From the NCBI RefSeq assembly GCF_028751195.1, contig NZ_CP066784.1, forward strand, positions 2,976,001 through 3,040,000: a DNA stretch of 64,000 bases. Direction: 5' to 3'. This document shows, piece by piece, positions 50,845 through 58,653 of the stretch. The first letter of the stretch is position 1. Every line of letters starts with the position of its first letter. The translations under genes were made by a program, and so were the position numbers. A model generated the notes under the pieces. It saw only the letters and a program-made list of their open reading frames with translations. It ran no database searches and had not been told where the DNA came from. This DNA comes from Alicyclobacillus sp. ALC3 (GTDB taxonomy: Bacteria; Bacillota; Bacilli; Alicyclobacillales; Alicyclobacillaceae).

Positions 50845-53028
50845 ATGAAGTGGCGCCTTCGTCCGCATTCGGGCGGCAAACGGTTGTTCCGGCGCCGATC
50901 TGCAGGCGACTTGGGGGCCCGTGCTAGAAAGGAACAATTGAAGAGGCAACGGAAAAACCACCAAGCGGTACGTTCTAGCGCAGTGTTTGCGACAGTGTTC
51001 GTCGCCATGTCGGCTTTGGTGTTCCGGTTGGGCTACGTGCAGATCACGAAAGGCGCTGCCTTTCGTGCAAATCAGAACGTCAGCACGGTTCAGCGGATCC
51101 CGATTATGCCTGCTCGTGGTCGGATTTACGATTCAACTGGGCAACTGCTAGCGTACGACAAACCAAGCTACAGTCTGTTTTTGACACGGATTCAGAAGGT
51201 CAACACCACGAATTCTGAGGTCGCTCGCATGGCTGCGCTGCTTGCACCGCAGTTCCAGCAAAAGACCGCGCAGGTTGTGCAACTACTCGAATCTCAGCAA
51301 CAGTACTCCACGATTACCTTGTTTAAGAATATTTCTAAGTTGCAGCTGACGTTTGTCGAAGAGCATCAAGCTTCGTTGCCAGGCGTGAGCGTGCAACTCG
51401 CTAGTCAGCGAAGTTACCCGAACGGAGACCTGCTTGGGCAAGTTCTCGGCTATGTGGGGCCAATTACACCACAAAACGTCAACTACTACCTCAATCATGG
51501 ATATATGGAGAATCAACAGGTTGGCGTGGCAGGTCTCGAGTTGCAGTACGAAAATTTGTTGCGCGGCACGACGGGTTACCAGGAAGAGGAGTTCAGCCTG
51601 ACGAGTTCAGGAGCCACACATGTCGGCACCGTACCACCCGTTGCCGGCAAAAATCTGGAATTAACTATCAACGGAAGAGTGCAGGCATACACCCAGCAGC
51701 TTTTGCTGAACACCATTCAGAAATACGACCAGCAGAATCACATTAAGATTCCAGAAGCAGCGGCAGTGATGTTAAACGTCCATACGGGCGGCGTGATCGC
51801 AATGGTTAGCTATCCCTATATGGATCCGAATTGGTTTGTGCCGGGCAACAACTTCGCTGCACATGCGCAGTACTTAGCGACGTCCGGTGCAGAGCAAAAC
51901 AATGTGATTCAAAATCCGCACCGGCCCGGTTCAACGGTGAAGCCGAGCAACCTCATTACAGCGCTCGACTACGGCATCATCACGCCGAACACGGTATTCA
52001 ACGACAACAGCATCTACCAACAGATTGGGACGTATCAGATGCGGGAGGACGCCAGCTATGGTCTCGTCAACGACATCAAAGCCATCGCGGTGTCTGACGA
52101 CCGCTTCTTTTATAACGTAGGGCTTGACTTTGGCAAGTGGCTCGGTAGCACCTCGACCAATGGCGGCTACCCGGCAGGGGGTAACCTTCAAAAGTGGCGC
52201 AACACAGACTTCATTCGTGGCCTGACAGACATTGCAGCCGGTGAGCTGCGGTTTGGCCTTGGCCGCATCACAGGTATCGACCTGCCAGGTGAAGAAGCAG
52301 GCGGTTTCTATATGGAGCACTTGACGCAGAACAGCTCGTATACGCAGCTTCTGACACAGCAGAACGTACAAAACATACGAGCGCAGTTGAAAAAGACGGG
52401 CTCCTACACGAACTACGGCAGCCCCTACGACCTAGCTGCTATGGCGTTCGGAATGGGTCAGCAGTTCACGCCAATAGAACTTGCTCAGTACGTGACGACG
52501 ATTGCCAACGGTGGCAAGCGTCTGACGCCGCACTTGCTGCAGGCTATCTACCCACCGGGGCTGCACCAAACGCTGTCCGGACAGAAGCCACTCAAGGTGA
52601 TCCCGACGCAGGTACAGGCCAACCTACATCTTAATCCGACGTATCTCCACCTCGCTCAGGAAGGCATGTACCAGGCGGCTCACTACCCGCTTGGTACCGT
52701 CTATGGTGGATTTATCGGCGCTCACTATGCGGTGGCTGGTAAAACGGGGACGGCGGGTATCTACCTGCCGGGTATTCAGGGAAAGGTGAACAACTCGGTG
52801 TTTATCGGGTTTGCGCCGTTTAACAACCCGCAAATTGCCGTGGCTGTGATGGTGCCGGGGGCCGGCTATGGAGCTCAGACCGCCGTGCCGATTGGCCGTG
52901 CGATGATGGACGCCTACTTTAACAGCGTGCACGCGAGTTTCATGCCGAAGAGTGGCTGGACGAATCAAAACATCCCAAAGAACTGGAAACAGATGTCGGC
53001 CTACACTGTCCCGGAGCACGCGAAATAG
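50845..53028 (+). CDS. Class B penicillin-binding protein (PBP2/MrdA-like transpeptidase)
   Basis: A 727-residue membrane-anchored DD-transpeptidase for wall synthesis. After a basic cytoplasmic part and one helix (AVFATVFVAMSALVFRLGYV) comes the dimerisation domain with RIPIMPARGRIYDSTGQLLA. Active-site motifs are S-x-x-K in RPGSTVKPSN, an S-x-D in AVSDDRFFYN (S-x-N in many PBPs, S-x-D in the PBP2 group) and KTG in VAGKTGTAG. The ATG at 50845 follows an AAGGGGGG site; the frame runs further upstream without similarity. A long hairpin terminator follows its stop. Confidence 0.92.
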   Translation: MKWRLRPHSGGKRLFRRRSAGDLGARARKEQLKRQRKNHQAVRSSAVFATVFVAMSALVFRLGYVQITKGAAFRANQNVSTVQRIPIMPARGRIYDSTGQLLAYDKPSYSLFLTRIQKVNTTNSEVARMAALLAPQFQQKTAQVVQLLESQQQYSTITLFKNISKLQLTFVEEHQASLPGVSVQLASQRSYPNGDLLGQVLGYVGPITPQNVNYYLNHGYMENQQVGVAGLELQYENLLRGTTGYQEEEFSLTSSGATHVGTVPPVAGKNLELTINGRVQAYTQQLLLNTIQKYDQQNHIKIPEAAAVMLNVHTGGVIAMVSYPYMDPNWFVPGNNFAAHAQYLATSGAEQNNVIQNPHRPGSTVKPSNLITALDYGIITPNTVFNDNSIYQQIGTYQMREDASYGLVNDIKAIAVSDDRFFYNVGLDFGKWLGSTSTNGGYPAGGNLQKWRNTDFIRGLTDIAAGELRFGLGRITGIDLPGEEAGGFYMEHLTQNSSYTQLLTQQNVQNIRAQLKKTGSYTNYGSPYDLAAMAFGMGQQFTPIELAQYVTTIANGGKRLTPHLLQAIYPPGLHQTLSGQKPLKVIPTQVQANLHLNPTYLHLAQEGMYQAAHYPLGTVYGGFIGAHYAVAGKTGTAGIYLPGIQGKVNNSVFIGFAPFNNPQIAVAVMVPGAGYGAQTAVPIGRAMMDAYFNSVHASFMPKSGWTNQNIPKNWKQMSAYTVPEHAK

Positions 53029-53032
53029 GGAA

Positions 53033-53084
53033 CAATAACAAAGAGGAGACGGGTGCTTGACCACCGGTCTCCTCTTTGTTATTG
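53033..53084 (+). terminator. Long hairpin terminator after the PBP gene
   Basis: Two 23-base arms (53033-53055 and 53062-53084) pair with a single mismatch around a 6-base loop. The outer stem is AT-rich (CAATAACAAAG), so it supplies A/T tracts for both orientations. Confidence 0.85.
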
Positions 53085-53234
53085 AATCGACTTTGTCTTC
53101 ATTGTCGGTCATATCTGAAAAAACGGAGCATGACTTCCTGTGCGACGTTTTGTATTAGAATTCTAGTGAGTGGCTTTATGATACTACAAGAATAGCTAGA
53201 AATTTACTACTGTACTCTGTTTGGGTGGTGCATT

Positions 53235-54275
53235 ATGAAACTTAAGGGCTTGTCTATCACTGCGCTGTCTGTGTCGGTCGTTTGTGGACTGGTTATTTAC
53301 CTAGGTGTGCATGTCCGACATGTACAACTGAAGCAGAACGCTGCTAAGTCCGTCGCAATCACAAGTTCAAAGTGGGAGGCGTTCAAAGGCATTCACCTAA
53401 CCTTTTCGGAGCCCCTCGAGGCAGTTACATGGACGATGGATGGGCACGCAAAAACGATTCATCTAAAAAAACCGTCTGCCTCTGTGTGGTTGAACTCTGT
53501 GCTTCCTCAAGGTCAAAAGTCTTCTGTTGAAGTCCAAAGTGTGGAGACTACATACAATCAAACGGTCACGGAGTCCTGGAAGTTGTCGGACGTCTTAGCT
53601 AAGCCGCTTCAAGTCATCACAGACCCAGGTACCTGGCAACTCAATGTTTCCCGCAACGGGCCATATATGGTCCAATTCAGTGCGCCGATTCTTGATCGTA
53701 ATGGGGCCACAAAAGCGGTTGTTTTCAAACCGTCCATCCCCGGTAAGTGGGTTTGGAAGAACTCTGAGACTGCTGATTTTTATCCGATGGATCCTGTTCC
53801 GCCCACGGCCCAAGAAACACTGGTCGTTGGTGATGGCATCAAGGGTCCAGTCAGCGATGCAGGTCAATTCATGGCTTCGCCAGTCACAAGACCGTTCATT
53901 ACAGCTAGTGACGAAAAAATTGTGGTCCAGGAACAGTTGCCTGAGACGTTGAGCCTCTACAAAAATGGGAAAGTGATTTTTCAGTCTCTATGTAATACGG
54001 CGGTACCGGGTGCATATACGCCCACAGGGACCTTTTATATTCGCTCCAAATATTCCTTTGTAGACATGAGGGGAGTCAATCCGAATGGGGTAGCCTATAA
54101 TGACCCTCACGTCCCTTGGGTGATGGGGTTGATTGGTAACGTTGCGATTCACGGGTACCCGCGTGCAACGTATGGATGGCCTCAGAGCAATGGCTGTGTG
54201 GAACTGCCAATCTCGGCTGCGAAGCGTTTGTACAGCATGGTGAAAGTCGGAACTCCTGTCGAAATCATGAGTTAA
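53235..54275 (+). CDS. L,D-transpeptidase (YkuD domain)
   Basis: A 346-residue secreted or anchored enzyme with an N-terminal hydrophobic segment (ITALSVSVVCGLVIYLGV), about 200 residues of beta-rich sequence and a C-terminal YkuD domain. The catalytic motif is IHGYPRATYGWPQSNGCVEL, with the HG and S-x-GC residues. YkuD enzymes make 3-3 cross-links or attach proteins to peptidoglycan and resist most beta-lactams. The middle region resembles Ig-like folds of other transpeptidases but is not recognised with certainty. A hairpin terminator lies about 100 bases after the stop. Confidence 0.9.
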   Translation: MKLKGLSITALSVSVVCGLVIYLGVHVRHVQLKQNAAKSVAITSSKWEAFKGIHLTFSEPLEAVTWTMDGHAKTIHLKKPSASVWLNSVLPQGQKSSVEVQSVETTYNQTVTESWKLSDVLAKPLQVITDPGTWQLNVSRNGPYMVQFSAPILDRNGATKAVVFKPSIPGKWVWKNSETADFYPMDPVPPTAQETLVVGDGIKGPVSDAGQFMASPVTRPFITASDEKIVVQEQLPETLSLYKNGKVIFQSLCNTAVPGAYTPTGTFYIRSKYSFVDMRGVNPNGVAYNDPHVPWVMGLIGNVAIHGYPRATYGWPQSNGCVELPISAAKRLYSMVKVGTPVEIMS

Positions 54276-54379
54276 CGAGGAAGCGCGAGAATCGTGGGTT
54301 TGCCGGACTCCGTCGGTTGCACTGCTGGTTCCGGCATGCTTGTGATGGGCTAGTTTCAGGCAACCTGGATGGACTACGA

Positions 54380-54403
54380 CTGCACCCCTAGGCGGGGGTG
54401 CAG
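54380..54403 (+). terminator. Hairpin terminator after the L,D-transpeptidase gene
   Basis: CTGCACCCC and GGGGTGCAG form a 9-bp stem around a 6-base loop, followed by TTCAATATT, a weak U-tract. Confidence 0.65.
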
Positions 54404-54445
54404 TTCAATATTGCTTGGAAACATAAATACGTGTCATGCGCTAGA

Positions 54446-54475
54446 TTGCTATCATTTTATGTTACCATGTATAAG
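54446..54475 (+). promoter_or_regulatory. Probable promoter of the LysM-NlpC/P60 gene
   Basis: TTGCTA (54446-54451) and TATAAG (54470-54475) are 18 bases apart. The leader of about 75 bases contains a stem AGATTAC (54482-54488) / GTAATCT (54510-54516), possibly regulatory. I could not match it to a known riboswitch class. Confidence 0.5.
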
Positions 54476-54553
54476 AATGTCAGATTACGATAGATTATGG
54501 CGAGCCTTAGTAATCTAGCAAAGAGGGCTTAGCCGACTGAAGGAGGAGAAGGT

Positions 54554-55690
54554 TTGCGGAAACGCGGTTTGTCTGTTGTCGCGATGCTATCAACTCTGCC
54601 GGTCATCCTGTCACCTGTACTAGCCCACGCGGCGACGAACACCAAGACCTATGAAGTGCGGCCCGGAAACTGTTTGTATGACATTGCTAGTAGTTTCCAC
54701 ATCAGCGTGAGTTCATTGGAGAAGGCCAATCCCAAAGTCCACAATGGCCTTATCTACCCCGGTGAAATACTGTCGATCCCAGGGAACGGGCCTTCCGGTA
54801 GTCAAGTAAAGACACCCGTTAATCATTACACAACGGGCTCCGGAACGTACAAAGTAAAGCCTGGAAACTCCATGTATGGGATTGCAAGCAGCTACCACAT
54901 CAGCTTGAGTTCATTGGAGAAGGCCAACCCCAAGGTACACAATAACCTTATCTACCCCGGTGAAATGCTTTCCATTCCAGGGAAGGTGACGCCCGGTAGT
55001 CAGGTGAAGAAGGTGACGCCCGGTAGTCAGGTGAAGAAGGTGACCGCTAGTCGGCCGAGGACGTCCGTTACGCATTACACAACAGATGCCAGGACATATC
55101 AAGTGAAGCCTGGGAACTCTTTATACGAGATCGCAAATAGCTTCCACATCAGCCTGAGTTCACTGGAAGAGGCCAATCCTAAGGTACATAATGGCCTGAT
55201 CTATCCTGGCGAAACCATTGCTATCCCCTCAACTACGACTGCGAGTCGAACGGTGCCTGCTTCGGTAAAAACCTCTCCTGCTTCGTCACAATCCCTAGCA
55301 CAGGAAGTTTTACAAACTGCTTACCACCTAGAAGGGATTCACTATCATTGGGGTGGCGCGAGTCCAGCGACCGGCTTCGACTGTTCCGGATTCGTCCAAT
55401 ATGTATTCGCTACTCACGGTATTCACCTCCCCCGTACGGCAAGTGAGCAGGCTCAAGTAGGACGGCCAGTTCCGTTAAGTCAACTACAACCGGGTGATTT
55501 GTTGTTTTTCGTTAATACGTATTCGTATCCGACGAAACAGGTAACTCATGTAGCGATTTACATTGGAAACGGCAATGTGATTGAGTCGTCATCCGTACGG
55601 AATCAAGGTGTCATGGTGATTCACAATATCATGCAGGACCCTTGGTACCGCTCGCGGTATTACGGAGCGCGTAATGTAGTTGGGAGCTAA
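54554..55690 (+). CDS. Secreted LysM(3)-NlpC/P60 peptidoglycan endopeptidase
   Basis: A signal peptide (LSVVAMLSTLPVILSPVLAHA) precedes three LysM repeats (about residues 31-76, 97-142 and 182-227), each with the same core: PGN-x-[LM]-Y-x-IA-[SN]-S-[FY]-HIS and ANPKVHN. They should bind glycan chains. A Ser/Thr-rich linker leads to the NlpC/P60 domain with catalytic cysteine in TGFDCSGFVQY and histidine in VTHVAIYIGNG. It cleaves stem peptides, as in LytE/LytF-type hydrolases. A short in-frame duplication (KVTPGSQVK twice) lies between LysM 2 and 3. The start is TTG after GGAGGAGAAGG. Confidence 0.93.
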   Translation: MRKRGLSVVAMLSTLPVILSPVLAHAATNTKTYEVRPGNCLYDIASSFHISVSSLEKANPKVHNGLIYPGEILSIPGNGPSGSQVKTPVNHYTTGSGTYKVKPGNSMYGIASSYHISLSSLEKANPKVHNNLIYPGEMLSIPGKVTPGSQVKKVTPGSQVKKVTASRPRTSVTHYTTDARTYQVKPGNSLYEIANSFHISLSSLEEANPKVHNGLIYPGETIAIPSTTTASRTVPASVKTSPASSQSLAQEVLQTAYHLEGIHYHWGGASPATGFDCSGFVQYVFATHGIHLPRTASEQAQVGRPVPLSQLQPGDLLFFVNTYSYPTKQVTHVAIYIGNGNVIESSSVRNQGVMVIHNIMQDPWYRSRYYGARNVVGS

Positions 55691-55726
55691 GGACAGTCAA
55701 ACAACCCGCGGAAGGAGTATGATACA

Positions 55727-57127
55727 GTGCCACATCATAACCCACGTCACGCGCAGCAGAAGTTACCCGAAGACCTATCCGTGAATCCAATGTTTAGCCG
55801 TGAAGAGCACGGGGTTCCGCGTTTTCGCATGCGTGATGTAGGCATGTTGCCGGACAACGCATACCAAATCATACACGATGAAATTGCCCTGGATGGTAAT
55901 GCTCGTTTAAACCTCGCAACATTCGTTGGAACGTGGATGGAACCAGCCGCCAATCGCTTGTACGCGGAATCTGTCGACAAAAACATGATTGATAAGGACG
56001 AATACCCGCAAACAGCCGCAATTGAGGAACGCTGTATCCGCATTATCGCTGATCTCTGGCACGCCCCGAATTCTAGGACAACGATTGGAGTTTCGACGAC
56101 AGGATCATCGGAAGCATGCATGCTCGCAGGTTTAGCCTTGAAGCGCCGCTGGCAGGCCGCTCGCAGGAAACAGGGAAAACCCGTTGACCGGCCAAACATT
56201 GTTTTCAGTTCCGCTGTCCAGGTCGTTTGGGAGAAATTCGCGAACTACTGGGACGTTGAACCCCGCTATGTGAACATCACTCCAGATAGCCCCTATCTGA
56301 CGCCAGAGGGCGTCCTCGCTGCGGTAGATGAAAACACAATTGGCGTAGTACCGATTCTCGGGGTCACTTATACGGGTATTTATGAACCGATTGCTGCGAT
56401 TGCCAAGGCCTTGGACGAGTTACAAGCAACGACTGGTTTGGACATTCCCATGCATGTGGACGCGGCTTCCGGTGGATTTATAGCACCATTCCTGCAACCA
56501 GACTTAGTTTGGGACTTCAAACTGGAACGTGTGAAATCCATTAATGTCTCTGGACACAAGTATGGGCTTGTATATCCAGGCATTGGCTGGGTGGTCTGGC
56601 GCGAAGCTGAGGACCTTCCTGAAGACCTTGTTTTCCGCGTTTCATACCTAGGTGGAAATATGCCGACCTTTGGTTTGAACTTCTCTCGTCCTGGAGCACA
56701 GGTGATCCTTCAATATTACAACTTTCTCCGATTGGGGAAAAATGGGTATTTGTCGGTGCAAAAGGCTTCTCAGTCAGTCGCCCAATTTCTTAGTGCAGAA
56801 ATCAGCAAGATGGGGCCGTTTGAGCTTTTGAGCGACGGTTCTGATATTCCTGTATTTGCCTGGCAGCTGAAGAGCGGCCATACGCCAAATTGGAACCTTT
56901 ACGACTTGTCAAGTCAACTGCGGATGTACGGTTGGCAAGTCCCAGCCTACCCGATGCCCCCTGGCATGGAAGAAGTAACGATTATGCGGGTTGTGGTTCG
57001 CAACGGATTTTCTATGGACCTAGCTCACCTGTTCTTAATGAATTTCCAGCAAGCCGTGACGTTTCTAGAGTCCCTGGATGGTCCCATACCACATGCAACG
57101 AAGAAAGATAACGGATTCCATCATTAA
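55727..57127 (+). CDS. gadB: Glutamate decarboxylase
   Basis: This PLP enzyme converts glutamate to GABA and consumes a proton, a common acid-resistance route. The 466-residue protein has the family segments ATFVGTWMEPAANRL, MIDKDEYPQTAAIEERC, GVSTTGSSEACMLAGLA, VDAASGGFIAPF and the PLP lysine in INVSGHKYGLVYPG. A C-terminal histidine-containing tail (GFHH) recalls the pH-sensitive plug of E. coli GadB. The GTG start has GGAAGGAG upstream. No glutamate/GABA antiporter of the GadC type adjoins it; the next gene is an MFS carrier of unclear substrate. Confidence 0.95.
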   Translation: MPHHNPRHAQQKLPEDLSVNPMFSREEHGVPRFRMRDVGMLPDNAYQIIHDEIALDGNARLNLATFVGTWMEPAANRLYAESVDKNMIDKDEYPQTAAIEERCIRIIADLWHAPNSRTTIGVSTTGSSEACMLAGLALKRRWQAARRKQGKPVDRPNIVFSSAVQVVWEKFANYWDVEPRYVNITPDSPYLTPEGVLAAVDENTIGVVPILGVTYTGIYEPIAAIAKALDELQATTGLDIPMHVDAASGGFIAPFLQPDLVWDFKLERVKSINVSGHKYGLVYPGIGWVVWREAEDLPEDLVFRVSYLGGNMPTFGLNFSRPGAQVILQYYNFLRLGKNGYLSVQKASQSVAQFLSAEISKMGPFELLSDGSDIPVFAWQLKSGHTPNWNLYDLSSQLRMYGWQVPAYPMPPGMEEVTIMRVVVRNGFSMDLAHLFLMNFQQAVTFLESLDGPIPHATKKDNGFHH

Positions 57128-57139
57128 AACGCAGTGGGG

Positions 57140-57191
57140 AACAATCTGTGACATCTTCAGCCGCGGCGTAGAAGGTGTTACAGATTGTTTC
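57140..57191 (+). terminator. Hairpin terminator after gadB
   Basis: AACAATCTGT (57140-57149) pairs with ACAGATTGTT (57180-57189), extended inward by ACA/TGT, followed by TTCATT. Confidence 0.65.
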
Positions 57192-57348
57192 ATTCGCTCT
57201 TCTTGAGTTCTCTGGAGAGGGGATTCGAATGCAGAAGCAGCGTTTAGTCAAATGGGTCTGACATACGCTCCGGTATGACATCCAAGAAGCATTAGGCTTT
57301 GACTTAGTGTAGAGTGCGATGGCGTCCGCATCTGGAAGAGGGATGTAT

Positions 57349-58542
57349 ATGACTACGAATTGGAGACGCACGCTGTGGATATTATGGGCGGCAAACTTCA
57401 GTGTAACAGCGGGTATGAGTCTAGTGATTCCGTTTTTGCCTTTATACATCGAGAAACTTGGAATTCATAATTTAGCTGCCATGGAACGCTGGTCAGGCTG
57501 GGTCTTTTCAGCTCAATTCGTAACCTCTGTGTTCTTTCAACCGATATGGGGAGCTTTCGCAGACAAACATGGGCGAAAAGTTATGCTGCTTCGGGCAGGC
57601 ATCGGAATGGGGGTTGTGACAGCCTTAATGGGGGCAGTAGGCGCGGTTTGGGAATTGCTGCTGCTGCGTCTGTTCAACGGTATTTTCTCTGGTTTCATAT
57701 CTATGTCCGTATCCTTGCAAGCATCGATTACGCCCAATGAAGAATCTGGTCGCGCTCTGGGGATGCTCCAAACGGGTGCCATTGTAGGTAACCTCATTGG
57801 ACCCCTGATTGGTGGGGCACTCGCTGAAGCGATTGGCTTTCGGGGAGTGTTCTTTTGTACGGGCGGTATGTTACTCATAGCCAGCGTGATTGTCATGTTA
57901 TTTGTTCATGAGCAACACAAGCCGATGGTTCGAAGGAAAGGGGAAACTCGCGGTATCGGCAAGTTGCGGCCATTGTTTCCTGTGTTTATAGCGGCTACGT
58001 TCATACAGGTTGGCATGATGAGCATTGAACCAATCGTCACAATCTATGCCAAGACATTGTATACGGGACCCCACTTAGCACTGATCGCGGGCTTGGTGGT
58101 TTCGATTACGGGTGTGGCCAATTTGGTCGGTGCCCCGTCGCTGGGGAGACTAGGAGACCGGATTGGACAACGAAAAGTCCTCATGCTTGCCACATGCGCA
58201 GCTGCGGCGATGTACGTTCCACAAGCTTTGGCTGGGAACATTGGTGTGTTGTTGGTGGGAAGATTTATGCTAGGCCTGTTTATTGGTGGGATGATACCCT
58301 CGCTCAATGTATTGGTGAAGAAGAAGGCTCCTCCGGAACTATTGGCAACGGCCTTTGGGATAAATTCTGCATCTACATTTTTGGGGAATTTGCTTGGCCC
58401 ACTCATCGGCAGTAGTGTGGCGGCCGCTTATGGAATCAGAAATGTTTTTTACGTCACGATGTTAATTCTAGTGGCGAACGCAGTGATGATTTTCTTCAAC
58501 CGCCAATTGGACGCAGAGCCAGTGGCGGTTGTTCAGGGTTAG
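57349..58542 (+). CDS. MFS transporter, DHA1 drug-efflux-like
   Basis: A 397-residue protein with about 12 hydrophobic helices. Motif A is in the loop after helix 2 (GAFADKHGRKVMLLR) and a second copy in the other half (GRLGDRIGQRKVLML). The helix 5 segment (GRALGMLQTGAIVGNLIGPLIGG) is the motif C region typical of antiporters. This places it with Bacillus multidrug/antiporter MFS members; the substrate cannot be told. ATG 57349 follows GAGGG by 6 bases. Its position after gadB is not proof of a GABA role, since a terminator separates them. Confidence 0.85.
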   Translation: MTTNWRRTLWILWAANFSVTAGMSLVIPFLPLYIEKLGIHNLAAMERWSGWVFSAQFVTSVFFQPIWGAFADKHGRKVMLLRAGIGMGVVTALMGAVGAVWELLLLRLFNGIFSGFISMSVSLQASITPNEESGRALGMLQTGAIVGNLIGPLIGGALAEAIGFRGVFFCTGGMLLIASVIVMLFVHEQHKPMVRRKGETRGIGKLRPLFPVFIAATFIQVGMMSIEPIVTIYAKTLYTGPHLALIAGLVVSITGVANLVGAPSLGRLGDRIGQRKVLMLATCAAAAMYVPQALAGNIGVLLVGRFMLGLFIGGMIPSLNVLVKKKAPPELLATAFGINSASTFLGNLLGPLIGSSVAAAYGIRNVFYVTMLILVANAVMIFFNRQLDAEPVAVVQG

Positions 58543-58653
58543 CATCTGGTTGCTTCTGCCAAACGGAACCCCAGGGGCTTTGCGGTGTATCGGAGCCGAG
58601 GCTGTTCCGTCTACGGACGGAGTGCTGCGTACAAGATTCCCTCGTAACCGATA

